A DNA stretch of 53,170 bases. It comes from Chitinispirillales bacterium. Its GTDB lineage: Bacteria > Fibrobacterota > Chitinivibrionia > Chitinivibrionales > Chitinispirillaceae. Shown here in pieces: positions 17,564 to 26,810 of this stretch. The position numbers and the translations under genes were made by a program. The stretch is from the NCBI GenBank assembly GCA_031254105.1, contig JAIRVB010000030.1, positions 1 to 53,170 on the forward strand, given 5' to 3'. The notes below the pieces were generated by a model. It was not told where the DNA came from, did no database searches, and worked only from the letters and a program-made list of their open reading frames with translations. Numbering within the stretch: position 1 is the stretch's first letter; every line of letters begins with the position of its first letter.

Positions 17564-18523
17564 ATGGAATTGACAGAACAAATACAAAAGTGCGCAAAAC
17601 TTCTGCGCGGCGGCGGCGTAGTCGCGTTTCCAACAGAGACGGTTTATGGTCTTGGCTCAAGCGCGTTTAATGAACAGGCAGTCGCGCGGATTTTCGAGAT
17701 TAAGCGTCGGCCCTATTTTGATCCGTTAATTTTGCATATAGCGCACAGCGGATGGCTTGATGAGCTTGCTCTTGATGTTCCGGTATCAGCGCGGAAACTT
17801 ATACGTGAATTTTGGCCCGGGCCTCTTACGGTTGTTCTTCCTAAAAAACCTGTTGTTCCGGACATAGTCACATCGGGGCTGCCCGGAGTCGCGCTGCGTA
17901 TGCCTTTAAATGAGATCGCGATAAAACTTATAGATTCCGCAGGCATGCCGCTGGCGGCTCCAAGCGCGAACCTGTTCGGTTCCGTAAGCCCGACAACCGC
18001 GGATCATGTGGCAGACCAGCTTGGCGCCTCTGTAGATATGATTATTGACGGCGGTCCATGCGCGGTCGGCATAGAATCAACCGTTGTATCATTCATGACC
18101 GGTACGCCGGCGCTGCTGCGGCCGGGTGGAACCGAGCTTGAAAAAATCGAAAGTATTATCGGTAAGGTAATGATTCCAAACCGCGCGGAACTTGTCAATC
18201 ATTCCCCGGGCAGAAGCGAACAGCATTACGCTACCGCGGCGCCGCTCCTGCAAATCAATGATATCAACGAAATACCAACCGCCGAAAGTAAAGTCGGACT
18301 GCTTTCGCTTGTTCCGCTTGACAGCAGCGGCTTTCCGCCGAATGTTAAGGTAACCGAGTACCTGTCGGAAGATGGAAACCTGCGTGAGGCGGCCTGCAAT
18401 CTTTTCGCGGCAATGCGCAGATTGGACGCTTTCGGGGTGGATATAATCGCCGCGCTGCCGGTTCCAAATATGGGTCTTGGGATGGCTATAAATGACAGAC
18501 TTTATCGGGCGTCAAAAAAATAG
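17564..18523 (+). CDS. tsaC: L-threonylcarbamoyladenylate synthase (TsaC/Sua5 type)
   Basis: The enzyme makes threonylcarbamoyl-AMP from threonine, bicarbonate and ATP for the t6A modification at position 37 of ANN-decoding tRNAs. The YrdC domain is clear: GGVVAFPTETVYGLG, the KRRP motif in IFEIKRRPYFDPLILHI, and the conserved APSANLFGSVSPT. At 319 residues it is the long Sua5 form, with a C-terminal Sua5 domain (LLSLVPLDSSGF...GLGMAINDRLYRASKK) after a linker carrying PGRSEQHYATAAP. The start at 17564 has a poor ribosome binding site. It faces the Omp85 gene tail to tail. Confidence 0.93.
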   Translation: MELTEQIQKCAKLLRGGGVVAFPTETVYGLGSSAFNEQAVARIFEIKRRPYFDPLILHIAHSGWLDELALDVPVSARKLIREFWPGPLTVVLPKKPVVPDIVTSGLPGVALRMPLNEIAIKLIDSAGMPLAAPSANLFGSVSPTTADHVADQLGASVDMIIDGGPCAVGIESTVVSFMTGTPALLRPGGTELEKIESIIGKVMIPNRAELVNHSPGRSEQHYATAAPLLQINDINEIPTAESKVGLLSLVPLDSSGFPPNVKVTEYLSEDGNLREAACNLFAAMRRLDAFGVDIIAALPVPNMGLGMAINDRLYRASKK

Positions 18524-18573
18524 GTTTTCATACAAACGCGAATAAAGGCTGTAAGAAAAAGTTAGAGGCGCTC

Positions 18574-20022
18574 TTAATAAAACATATCCAGATAACCATG
18601 CAGAACCGGTTTCCACTCATGCCCCGACCCCTTCTTAACATCCCTTCGCCCATACACTAAATCAGCGCATCCGCTGATTTTTATCTCCGGAATCACAACT
18701 CTTATTCCGCCTCCAAGCCCCGTACCGCTCTGCCAGGGGCCTTTAAGATGTAAAATCCCCTGAGGATTATTGTAAAGACGGGCGTAGTCCGCTATCAATG
18801 CCGCGTCTATACGGTATGAGAGTTCATTTACGCCGCTGTATACCGTATTGACTAAAGGCATTCGCGCTGCCTGAGCTCTCCAGACCGGTTTATGGTATTT
18901 GACCGATGCTAAAACAGAACTGTTCGCGACAAAGCGCCATCCAAGAGCTTTTGAATTGTAGCCGCGGATCTGCCCCGCGTCTCCGTAAAGCAGCCGGTGA
19001 TACGTACCCGCGTCGCCGTCGCGCAATGTCGCTGATATCCGCAGAACCGCCATATCATCAAAAAAAAGTGGTTGATAATACCGGAACTCATTTCTTAACT
19101 GCCAGAACGGAAGCGTCTGGTCGTAATAAAGCCGGTTTGTGCTTATTTCAGTGCGCAGGAACCAGCCGCTCTGAGGATCAAACCTGGAGGAGCGCAGATC
19201 ATTGACAACTCCCAAAACGCCGAACGCTTCATAAATGTCCCGCCCGATTACTAACGGTATTACAAGCGTATCATCGATGATCACAAATTTTTCTTTTAAA
19301 GTTCTGTTACGGTGTACCGGTATTGCGGAGAGGGAGATCTGAGAGTACCGTCCTATGTATCTGCCTGCTGTCATTCTTGCTGAAATATCGCGGTAATCAA
19401 GAGGCAGTCTTTCATCCGGGTAAGCTGATATGGCTGCGCCCGCTCTTATGAAGTAAGGCGTTGACAAAAACGGTTTATGCCAATATGCGCTCAGTCCCCG
19501 GTATTCCCAGAAACTCACGCCAAAGGAGAGCTCCTCAAGTTGTCCTCTGAAATTGCTTAGTCCCGCGTTTAGATGTACGCTCCACCAGAGCTTATCGTTT
19601 CCATATTTGTGGGTTCCGTATTGTCCGCTGTAATTCAGCGACAGCCGCACCGCTTCCTTCAGGATTATAAAAATGTGCGCGCCGTCTTCGCGCATGTGTG
19701 TGAGTATGTCAACTTTTTGAAAGAGCTGGGTTCTGATAAGATTACCGCGCGTGATACGAATCGCGGATGTATCAAGCGGGTCTCCGGCCTCAAATACTAT
19801 GAACCGTTTAAGTACTTCGGGACGGGTGACAAGCTCCCCGTAAATTTCAATATTGCTGATGTAAACAACCGCGCCGGGGCCGTTTGACGTTTGCGGTGAA
19901 ATGTCGTCAGCTTTCGCGGCTAACGCGGAAAAAATAATGCAGAATGCGAAAATAAAGTAAAAGGGATATGCATAGTTATCTTTGTATCTCAAATGTTTTT
20001 GATCATGTTTGGCATTCAACAT
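18574..20022 (-). CDS. Omp85-superfamily outer-membrane protein with a POTRA domain
   Basis: The 482-residue protein has a signal-like hydrophobic segment (FYFIFAFCIIFSALAAKA, residues 22-39). One POTRA-like domain follows (VVYISNIEIYGELVTRPEVLKRFIVFEAGDPLD...VDILTHM), and then a C-terminal beta-barrel. The barrel shows Omp85-like GDAGQIRGYNSKALGWRF and ends in a terminal aromatic (LDMFY). With one POTRA it resembles short TamA/ShlB-like or TpsB-like members rather than BamA. It probably moves or inserts a protein at the outer membrane; no partner gene is adjacent. The part encoding the signal peptide overlaps the left arm of a dispersed palindrome, which is unusual. Confidence 0.8.
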   Translation of the reverse strand: MLNAKHDQKHLRYKDNYAYPFYFIFAFCIIFSALAAKADDISPQTSNGPGAVVYISNIEIYGELVTRPEVLKRFIVFEAGDPLDTSAIRITRGNLIRTQLFQKVDILTHMREDGAHIFIILKEAVRLSLNYSGQYGTHKYGNDKLWWSVHLNAGLSNFRGQLEELSFGVSFWEYRGLSAYWHKPFLSTPYFIRAGAAISAYPDERLPLDYRDISARMTAGRYIGRYSQISLSAIPVHRNRTLKEKFVIIDDTLVIPLVIGRDIYEAFGVLGVVNDLRSSRFDPQSGWFLRTEISTNRLYYDQTLPFWQLRNEFRYYQPLFFDDMAVLRISATLRDGDAGTYHRLLYGDAGQIRGYNSKALGWRFVANSSVLASVKYHKPVWRAQAARMPLVNTVYSGVNELSYRIDAALIADYARLYNNPQGILHLKGPWQSGTGLGGGIRVVIPEIKISGCADLVYGRRDVKKGSGHEWKPVLHGYLDMFY

Positions 20023-20023
20023 T

Positions 20024-20065
20024 TTTCGTTAAAAATTTCCGCGTTTCGCGTTATTATTTCTGCGG
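20024..20065. repeat. Palindromic element (copy 2), right arm
   Basis: The stretch TTTCCGCGTTTCGCGTTATT has a partner at 19920-19965, which lies inside the start of the Omp85 gene (AACGCGGAAAAAATAATGCAG). Together they resemble the family core seen at 6.9 and 43.3 kb, though pairing is imperfect. Confidence 0.5.
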
Positions 20066-20076
20066 TACATAAAAAC

Positions 20077-20504
20077 GGACGGAAAGGATCTGTAAGCCGG
20101 GTTCTGTCTGTCTCCAAAAGAGAGAGGCAGCCATTTGTCTGGCCCCAAAAGACGCGCGTCTTTGAAGCGTTGAGCGGCCTACCCGGGGAGATGAGAGCGG
20201 AACCACTCCCTCCCCGTAAAGGGGAACTCCGCCTGCTTGGCCTTGCACCGGATAGGGTTTGCCGGCTCCCGCGGCTTTGCGGGACGGTGGGCTCTTACCC
20301 CACCCTTTCACATCTCACCCCATTTGGTAAGGGCGCGCTTGCGCGCGCACGTTATCCAAAGAGAGCGGTCTTCTCTCTGCGGCACTTTCCGTACCCTTAC
20401 GGGCCCCCCTCTAACAGGGTATCCTGTCCTGCGGTGCCCGGACTTTCCTCTGCAAGCATACACAATTTCTTGTGCGTTTACAGCGGCTGCCCGATCCTCC
20501 GTCC
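20077..20504 (-). ncRNA. rnpB: RNase P RNA (catalytic subunit)
   Basis: This is the ribozyme that trims tRNA 5' leaders. The minus strand shows AGGAAAGTCCGGGC (20436-20449) for the conserved P4 5' strand and ACAGAACCCGGCTTACAG (20090-20107) at the 3' side. P1 closes the molecule by pairing GGACGG at the 5' end (20499-20504) with CCGTCC at the 3' end (20077-20082), with a further GGATC/GATCC. The size of about 428 nt and the conserved core fit a bacterial type A RNA. Protein-like open frames on both strands here are artefacts of its GC-rich sequence. Confidence 0.95.
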
Positions 20505-20552
20505 AGTATTAAAGATAATCTATGCCCCAGTGTATATGCTTTCGATCTCCCC

Positions 20553-20583
20553 AAAAGAAAAAGGGCGCCTGCGAGGGGCGCCC
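20553..20583 (-). terminator. Rho-independent terminator of the TPR gene
   Basis: On the minus strand a GGGCGCC/GGCGCCC stem (20563-20583) is followed by TTTTTCTTTT (20562 down to 20553). It lies 90 bp after the TPR gene stop and just before rnpB on the same strand, so it separates the two transcripts. The stem resembles a hairpin at 52389-52409. Confidence 0.8.
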
Positions 20584-20674
20584 AAACGGGGTGGATAAAG
20601 AGGTATTAGTAGAGCAAAGCACGGACAGGTATATCATATCTTGGATTCCTGTCTTTGCGTTATCTGAGTTCTGA

Positions 20675-22495
20675 CTAAACCTTCTCTTTACTATTAAGCT
20701 TCTTCATAATCTCCTCAACTTCATTGTTCTTGCCGCCGGCTTTTACATAGCGCTTGAAGAAATCTTTGGCTTTCTTTTCATTTGTCAGTTTTGAGTAGTA
20801 GATGTGGCCGATCATGCGCAGAGCCTCAATGTTGCTGCCGCCGCGCTGCTTCAGTGAAGCCTGGTACGCGGTGACGGCTGATTCGTGATGATTGCATGCC
20901 TGATACATCTGTCCGAGCATAAAGTGCATTTTGGAATCTTTTGGGTAGATTTCAAGACCCTGCGTCAGATACTTAACAGCTGCCTTGTAATCGCCCGCTT
21001 CCGATTTTTTTACCGCAATTGTCATATGTATTTCAGGGTATTCAGGGTAGATTGCGGCTACTTTTTCGTAGATCTCAACTGCGCTCTCCTGTGAACCCAT
21101 TTTTTCGTAAGCTTTTGCCTGGTCAATTAAAATCCGCATGTTAACCGGATCCTGAGAGTAAGCAAGGTTGAAGAATACCATAGCTGAGTCGTATTCGTTA
21201 CGGTTGGTCAGTATCCGTGCAAAACCCGCGTTTACATGTGGATTTTCCTGATTAAACTTGTGTGATGTCAGATACGCGATCCAGGCTAATTCCGGGTTGT
21301 TTTGAGCTTCGTAAATTCTGCCCTGAGCTGCCTGATACCATGCGATGCTTTTAGCGCTTGCGAACCGGGCAAGTGTGGCGGCGGCCTGCTTAAGATTATC
21401 CATTGTGCAGTATATGTCTACAAGTCCGTAGAGGTTTTCACTGTTATCAGGGTTTTTTGCCGCCGCGCTCTCAAGAAAGATTACAGCTTCTTTGAATTTC
21501 ATATCAAGAGCAAGCGCTTTTCCAAGTTTGTATGTTATCTGGCCGTTTGCTCCCGCTTTTTCCATTACTGTAAGGTAATACTTGCACGCTTCCTTAAACT
21601 TCATCTCTGTTACTAAAAGATCAGCCAGAGCTTCCATGGACTGGAAGTCTGCGGGAGAATAGCTGAGGGCGCTTCTGAGAGCTTTTTCCGCCGCCGCTGT
21701 TTCGCCGTTTACATTGTGAATCATAGCGGAAAGATAGAGCGCCTGCGGGTCTTTTGGCGCGTTTTTCAAAGCGGCGGCGATCTCCCCAGCCGCGATTCTG
21801 TGACGGTTAGTTAATGATGCGCTGTATGCGTGAAACGCCTGATAGTGGGGATTATCAGAATTAAGCAGAACCGCTTCGCTGAATTTTCTGAAAGCGTTTT
21901 CTGCGTCTCCGTTAGTAAGCATGATCTTGCCGTATTCAAATTTTGCGACGGCGCATGAGCTGTTGATTTTTATTGCGTTGATGAGCAGCGGCTCCGCCTT
22001 TGCGTTCATACCCTTTGATACATAGTATAAAGCGAGCTGTAACTGGTTCTGCCAGCTGCGCTGTGAGAGGGCCGCTGCCTGTAAAAGGTGAAAATGACGC
22101 AGGGAGTCATTTCCCAGCTGATTGTAAACTTGCGCCATAAAACGGTGAGGAGCTTCATCTGAGGGTATTATAGCGGATGCTTCCTTTAATGTTTTTATAG
22201 CTTCCGCTGATTTTCCCTGGGTGGACATGACATTGCCGAGCTCAAGGCGCAGATCAAAACGTCTTGGCTCCATAGCTGACCAGGCGCTCAGAACTTCGCT
22301 GAGCCCGGTAAGGTCATTGCTGTTGCGGTACTGATCGGCAAGAATCTTAAGTTCTTCAACAGAATACTGCCTCTGTTCCAGAACGGATGTTTGCTGCGGT
22401 TCGACTTTGGCATTTTTGCCCTTTTTTGCCGCTTCCGCTCCAAATGATACCGAAAGCATCAGGATTGCCGCGAGAAGATAGGTTTGAGTTTTCAT
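20675..22495 (-). CDS. Secreted TPR-repeat protein
   Basis: The 606-residue product starts with a clear signal peptide (MKTQTYLLAAILMLSVSFGAEAA, cleavage near AEA-A). A Lys-rich linker follows, and then about 14 tetratricopeptide repeats from residue 45 to 590. Several keep the W/L-G-Y-A-P pattern, for example AEAIKTLKEASAIIPSDEAPH, AAVKYLTQGLEIYPKDSKMHFMLGQMY and ESAVTAYQASLKQ. It is likely a periplasmic protein-binding scaffold, perhaps for envelope assembly. No catalytic domain is seen. It is single, with a leader region of about 740 bp upstream and its own terminator downstream. Confidence 0.85.
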   Translation of the reverse strand: MKTQTYLLAAILMLSVSFGAEAAKKGKNAKVEPQQTSVLEQRQYSVEELKILADQYRNSNDLTGLSEVLSAWSAMEPRRFDLRLELGNVMSTQGKSAEAIKTLKEASAIIPSDEAPHRFMAQVYNQLGNDSLRHFHLLQAAALSQRSWQNQLQLALYYVSKGMNAKAEPLLINAIKINSSCAVAKFEYGKIMLTNGDAENAFRKFSEAVLLNSDNPHYQAFHAYSASLTNRHRIAAGEIAAALKNAPKDPQALYLSAMIHNVNGETAAAEKALRSALSYSPADFQSMEALADLLVTEMKFKEACKYYLTVMEKAGANGQITYKLGKALALDMKFKEAVIFLESAAAKNPDNSENLYGLVDIYCTMDNLKQAAATLARFASAKSIAWYQAAQGRIYEAQNNPELAWIAYLTSHKFNQENPHVNAGFARILTNRNEYDSAMVFFNLAYSQDPVNMRILIDQAKAYEKMGSQESAVEIYEKVAAIYPEYPEIHMTIAVKKSEAGDYKAAVKYLTQGLEIYPKDSKMHFMLGQMYQACNHHESAVTAYQASLKQRGGSNIEALRMIGHIYYSKLTNEKKAKDFFKRYVKAGGKNNEVEEIMKKLNSKEKV

Positions 22496-23237
22496 TTGCC
22501 GCTCCTTTGGGTTTAGTTATCCGTTTAAATCAACTTCTGATCTTATGTTACATATCGAAAAAACGCGAAATCAACATTTTTTTCAATTTTTTTTATTTTT
22601 TTCAAAATGCTGATTTTAACGGGCTTATTTGAAGGATATTTGCATATTTGGGGCCAAAAAATAGGCGGACTATTATCTAAATACTCAATTTAACGCGGCG
22701 GCGGCGGATTTTAAATAGCTGAGATAAAATATCTAATTCAACATAAAGAAAGAAATGTATCTTTTTAAAAAAACCAGTTAAATAAAAAAACTAAAGCGTG
22801 ACGCGATAAGTGTTACACATCATACGGTATTGGATTAAAGGAGAGAGATTTAGAATATAATACTGCAAAAAGTTTGAATGGTAATGTAATTCTCAACCAC
22901 GGTATTAACTAAAAAGGCTGGGATAGGCTTCAAGATATGACTCGACTGTTTTCAGGTATATCAACCATCTCCGCTGATTGTGTAACATTTAAGCGCCGGG
23001 GCGCTTATCCGCGTTGCGTTAAATAAAAATGCAACCTGATGTTATTGAGTTTTTACCTCCCCAATATTTGATTTCTGTTGCGGATTGTCCCTGCAAGATG
23101 TATTTCCTTTAGTATTGCGGTAGAGGTAAAGAGAGCAGATAAACAATTTAATTTCAGAGGCGAGAACTATATTTTATTTAGGCGTATTAACGGCTGAGAT
23201 CACGGGAGCAAAATTTAACATATCATTTGGCAGGAAA
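22496..23237. other. 742-bp non-coding region between divergent envelope genes
   Basis: No reading frame with family likeness is seen. The region is AT-rich with long T/A tracts near 22570-22610. It contains a perfect palindrome TAAGCGCC-GG-GGCGCTTA at 22990-23007 without a T-run. The divergent promoters of the TPR gene and the barrel-protein gene should lie here. A small RNA or peptide cannot be ruled out. Confidence 0.4.
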
Positions 23238-24587
23238 ATGAAAAAGGTACCGATAGTATTTCTGTTGTCGTTCTGCTTGTGCTCGGCTGCGTTTGCTCAG
23301 GACAGGGGTGGGAGTCCGGCGGTTGAAGAAGTTACTCAGGCAGCTCAGGAGGCGGCTCTTGCCGGAGAGGAAGAGAGCGCTGAGGAGCGGCAGGAGCCCG
23401 CGGCGTCCGATGGGGAACCCGGCGCGGCTGGGAATGAACTTTCGGTTGATGAAAGCGGTACCGCAATTCAGCTATCCGGCAAAGAGATAATCGCTGTTTA
23501 TGTAATTGGCGGTAATGATCAGGATGAAAATATTACGCTTGGCGGCCGTATAACCGGCGCGATATTGGGTGGTGAGCGTTTTATGGCGGTAGAGCGCACA
23601 AAAGCGTTTACAGCAAGAGCCGCCAGGGGAAAGAGAACGCGGCGCGTTGATTCCGGGAGCGTTACCGCGTCCGCTTCACCGGAGCGGATTACTCGTCCGG
23701 ATTTTAAGCGGATTGGCGCCTGGGGTAAGCAAAATGGCGCAAACTATGTGTGCCTTGTGGAAGTAAAGCAGGCGGGTAAATCATATAAGCTGTCTATACA
23801 TATAATAAGCGCGGAATCCGGAAATTCGCTTATCTCTGTCAGATCCGGTTCTATAGAGACAAGGGAAAAGCTTCGGGATGTCGCGGTTACAGCTGTCAAC
23901 GCGATGCTGAGTGTGTTTGTTCCGGAACAGAGGTACAAAAGGGTAAAATTCGGAGCCAGAACCGCGTACAATGTATCTCACGTGGGAAAGGTAGATGACT
24001 TTTCCGCAAATTATCATGACGGCCAAACGGTTCGTTCCATTTATACAAAAGATAATGATAAATTTATAAATGGTCTTAACGGCATTGAGTTTGGGCTTGT
24101 AATGAATATAGAAATCTGGCGTTTTTTAGCGTTTAATTTAGAATCAAACTTTGTTTACAGAACGCCGCTTAACGGTAAGTTTACCGGGAGCAGGCGCGGC
24201 GATTACAGTTTAAGAGAGTACGCTGTAAGTTTTCCTGCGCTGTTTCAGTTAAAACTTTCAAATCCGCTTTTTCTCTTAGCCGGAGTACAGCTGGATATTC
24301 CTTTTAATACAAAACTCAAATGGGAAGAGGTGTTGACTGTTGAAATTGACAACAGAAAACCGGTTGATTTTGGGTTAACGGGAGGATTGGGCTGGCGTAT
24401 AGGTCAGAATTTTGTACTTGATGTAAGATACGTTTACAGTCTGACAAAATTTATTCCCAACACAGAGTATGTAAAGTATGAATGGTATTGGGATTATGAT
24501 ACCGAAACCGGTGATTACCGGTATCTGGAAAAAGAAAAGAAACACCGCCTTTATCAGATTAATGCGGGAGTGCAGTACTTATTTTAG
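23238..24587 (+). CDS. Predicted outer-membrane beta-barrel protein
   Basis: I do not recognise a named family. The 449-residue protein has a signal peptide (MKKVPIVFLLSFCLCSAAFAQ, cleavage after AFA). An acidic, Glu/Ala-rich linker (25-75) follows, then a mixed alpha/beta domain (about 80-235; KEIIAVYVIGG..., GANYVCLVEVK, VAVTAVNAMLS) that resembles periplasmic lipoprotein-like domains. From residue 240 there is an amphipathic strand region (FGLVMNIEIWRFLAFNLESNF, DFGLTGGLGWRIGQNFVLDVRYVYSL) ending INAGVQYLF, the usual barrel signal with a terminal Phe. This is the PorT/OmpA-barrel style common in FCB bacteria. It stands alone. Function unknown. Confidence 0.7.
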   Translation: MKKVPIVFLLSFCLCSAAFAQDRGGSPAVEEVTQAAQEAALAGEEESAEERQEPAASDGEPGAAGNELSVDESGTAIQLSGKEIIAVYVIGGNDQDENITLGGRITGAILGGERFMAVERTKAFTARAARGKRTRRVDSGSVTASASPERITRPDFKRIGAWGKQNGANYVCLVEVKQAGKSYKLSIHIISAESGNSLISVRSGSIETREKLRDVAVTAVNAMLSVFVPEQRYKRVKFGARTAYNVSHVGKVDDFSANYHDGQTVRSIYTKDNDKFINGLNGIEFGLVMNIEIWRFLAFNLESNFVYRTPLNGKFTGSRRGDYSLREYAVSFPALFQLKLSNPLFLLAGVQLDIPFNTKLKWEEVLTVEIDNRKPVDFGLTGGLGWRIGQNFVLDVRYVYSLTKFIPNTEYVKYEWYWDYDTETGDYRYLEKEKKHRLYQINAGVQYLF

Positions 24588-24634
24588 TTAATAACGAAAA
24601 ATTCAGAGTATTGGAAGCGGGAGCTTTTCGGATT

Positions 24635-24653
24635 TTTCAAGGAAGCCTTGAAA
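24635..24653. repeat. Short perfect hairpin after the barrel gene
   Basis: TTTCAAGG-AAG-CCTTGAAA forms an 8-bp stem in the 234-bp gap downstream of the barrel protein gene. A T-run does not follow, so it is only a possible transcript end. Confidence 0.4.
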
Positions 24654-24821
24654 TATGGAAAAAAATGGCGCTTTTTCACGTAAATACTCAATTACGTATA
24701 AAGCAGGAACGGCGCGGCAAAAGATTGAGATTTTAGACAAACCAGATAAAAGAAATTGTGAATCTGCCAAATTTAGATAATAACAAATGGAACAGGTTCG
24801 TTATCAGTTAAGGTTGTTATC

Positions 24822-25658
24822 GTGAAGTTTTTTTCAAGCGTACACAGAAGCATGTTCGACCCATTTTTTTACCGGGAGGTGATTAAGCTTTCCGGGATAG
24901 CTGTAGTTATGTTTTTATTAAAGCTTCTTTTGCTTACTGCGCTTGTGTCGGGTATTTTTAAAACTTATTACCTTATACATGCGCAGCGGGGGATTACGCC
25001 TGTTGTAAGTACCATGTTTGGTGAGATGGAGATCAGAAACGGTGAGCTTATTACAAAACGTGAAACGCCTTTCGCGCTTTCGGAAGACTTGACAGGAACG
25101 CTGTTGGACAGGCTTGCAGGTTTTACTGTTTTTCGGCGGGTACCTGAGAATTTTTTGGTTGTAGACACAAAAAATTCTCAGGGCGGCGATGAGAAAATCG
25201 TAAAGGCGTCAAAAGTTTTACTCAAGGAGTCCTCCGTATTATTTAAAGATATGCGCATGGAGGTGCCTTATGAGCTGCTTGTTGGGAAAAATTTTGATTT
25301 TACTGTTTCTGAAGTGCAAAGTTTTTTACAGAGGAACGCCCTGTCTTTTGTAATCAATTTTTTTGTTCTTAGTTTTTTTTTCACGCTGTCTACAGTGCTG
25401 TTGAGCGCGTTTTTTCTCTCGCTTGCGGCATATCTTTTCAGTATTGACAAAACAAAAAGATACGGATATTTTATCAGGATAACGTGTTTTTCAATCACCC
25501 CGGTAATGATTGGCAGTGCGCTTGTTGCGGCTTCGGGGGTGAGCGCTGAGTGGGCGTGGTATATTTTTATAGTATTGTCAACAATGATAATGTTCAGGGG
25601 CATGATGCATGCATCCAATAATATGCCCTCTGTGTCCGATGAAAAAAATAGTGAGTAG
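24822..25658 (+). CDS. DUF1189-like membrane protein
   Basis: The 278-residue protein begins FFSSVHRSMFDPFFYREV, typical of DUF1189. It has one N-terminal membrane helix (about 24-50), an extracytoplasmic domain (60-165) and three further helices (170-210, 220-240, 245-262). The start is a GTG with a modest AAGG upstream. Function is unknown for the family. It is followed at 129 bp by a protein of unknown function in the same direction, with a dispersed palindrome between them. Confidence 0.65.
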   Translation: MKFFSSVHRSMFDPFFYREVIKLSGIAVVMFLLKLLLLTALVSGIFKTYYLIHAQRGITPVVSTMFGEMEIRNGELITKRETPFALSEDLTGTLLDRLAGFTVFRRVPENFLVVDTKNSQGGDEKIVKASKVLLKESSVLFKDMRMEVPYELLVGKNFDFTVSEVQSFLQRNALSFVINFFVLSFFFTLSTVLLSAFFLSLAAYLFSIDKTKRYGYFIRITCFSITPVMIGSALVAASGVSAEWAWYIFIVLSTMIMFRGMMHASNNMPSVSDEKNSE

Positions 25659-25745
25659 CGGAAATAATAACGCAGACTGTGTTTATTGAGCCGCAAAGCG
25701 GTGTGGAATGCGGAAATAAAAAATCAAAAGATCATTTCTGCGTTA
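25656..25745. repeat. Dispersed palindromic element (copy 3)
   Basis: GCGGAAATAATAACGCAG (25658-25675), AATGCGGAAATAAAAAATC (from 25707) and CATTTCTGCGTTA (25733-25745) are arms of the family also found at 6.9, 26.7, 36.2, 40.3 and 43.3 kb. It sits between the DUF1189-like gene and the next gene, and the upstream extension of that reading frame runs through it. Confidence 0.6.
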
Positions 25746-25787
25746 GGACATTTCATTTTTGTTTTTTTAAAGGGGAAGAGGTGTGAG

Positions 25788-26681
25788 GTGGCAGTTAACC
25801 GGGTATTGAATGTTGAACAGAAAAAAGGTGATCCCGCCCGTCTTGATGGACAGGTAACGGTGTACGCGGTTATTGATATAGATCCCGCCGAACTTATGAG
25901 TATGAAGCACCCCATTGTCTCCATGGTGCACGGGGGGCTTTTGGTTGCCGTAGGCAACTACAGGGAGCAGAACAGTCTGAGGGATTTTCTGCGCTCTGAG
26001 ATGGGCATCTCTCTTGAGGAGGAAGGACTTGGCGAGGGGCTTGCCGATATGATTGACAAAATGGAGGGGCTTGAGAGCGCGCTTGACCCGCAAAAGCTTC
26101 GAGAGAGGCTTGAAAACATGGGAGAGCTTGAGGAGTTTATTCCCACCCCTGCCAAGGTGGTGTCGTTTCACTCTGAGCAGGAGCTGTTGTCTCAGCCCGG
26201 AGATGTGTTTTTTACGGGAACTTTCAAAAAAATCGGTAACGCGGTGCTAAGCGTAAACGCGGTGCCTGTTGTATACCAGGCGGTTTTTCGCGAACAGCAG
26301 ACAGAAACCGTGCGTAGTGAGATAGAGTCGCTTATAGCCCAGATAGAACGCAGCGAACCTTCGTCAAAAACTATTTCGTCTGTAGGGATAAACGTCGAAG
26401 AGATATTGTCAAAAGAGTATATTCCCTCCATGCTTTACCAAAGAGGAAACGCGCCGGAGTTTGCCTCCGCTGTAAAGGGTTTTCGCGCCTTTATGAGCGG
26501 CTACCGCTTTAGAGATGATGTAGAGGCGGTTCTTAATCTGATATCAAAAAATGAGGAGCTTGACGCGGCGGATCTTAAGCTGCTTGAACTTTACACTAAA
26601 AAAATAACTCTAGTGCAGAGTGAGGATTTTGCCGGTGTTGAAGCGGTAGTAAAAGAGATAGAGCGGTTTAAGGAGTCTTGA
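25788..26681 (+). CDS. Protein of unknown function, cytoplasmic
   Basis: I do not recognise a family. The frame opens at 25686, but those codons translate the repeat element. I choose the GTG at 25788, preceded by AGGGGAAGAGG, giving MAVNRVLNVEQKKGDPARLDG and 297 residues. The first 80 residues look like a beta-rich domain (TVYAVIDIDPAELM, GGLLVAVGNYREQNSL). The middle is Glu-rich and helical (EEEGLGEGLADMIDKMEGLESAL) and the end is helical. There is no signal peptide or membrane segment. It is probably co-transcribed with the DUF1189-like gene. Confidence 0.65.
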   Translation: MAVNRVLNVEQKKGDPARLDGQVTVYAVIDIDPAELMSMKHPIVSMVHGGLLVAVGNYREQNSLRDFLRSEMGISLEEEGLGEGLADMIDKMEGLESALDPQKLRERLENMGELEEFIPTPAKVVSFHSEQELLSQPGDVFFTGTFKKIGNAVLSVNAVPVVYQAVFREQQTETVRSEIESLIAQIERSEPSSKTISSVGINVEEILSKEYIPSMLYQRGNAPEFASAVKGFRAFMSGYRFRDDVEAVLNLISKNEELDAADLKLLELYTKKITLVQSEDFAGVEAVVKEIERFKES

Positions 26682-26723
26682 TACAGGTAGATAGTGTAAG
26701 CCGTTTTGATATGTGCGTATGAT

Positions 26724-26806
26724 ATTGTTAACGCAGAGATAATAATTCAGAATTAAGAGATGATTAAGATTTGATGTTTCTATTTCTGCATTATTATTTT
26801 GAAGAT
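26724..26806. repeat. Dispersed palindromic element (copy 4)
   Basis: AACGCAGAGATAATAATTC near 26730 and TTTCTATTTCTGCATTATTATTTT around 26777-26800 form opposed arms with the family core. It is placed directly before the MITE-like element. Confidence 0.55.
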
Positions 26807-26810
26807 GAAT

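Noticed and set aside
19993-20598. Long reading frames on both strands
   Set aside because: They lie across the RNase P RNA gene and simply reflect its GC-rich, stop-poor sequence.
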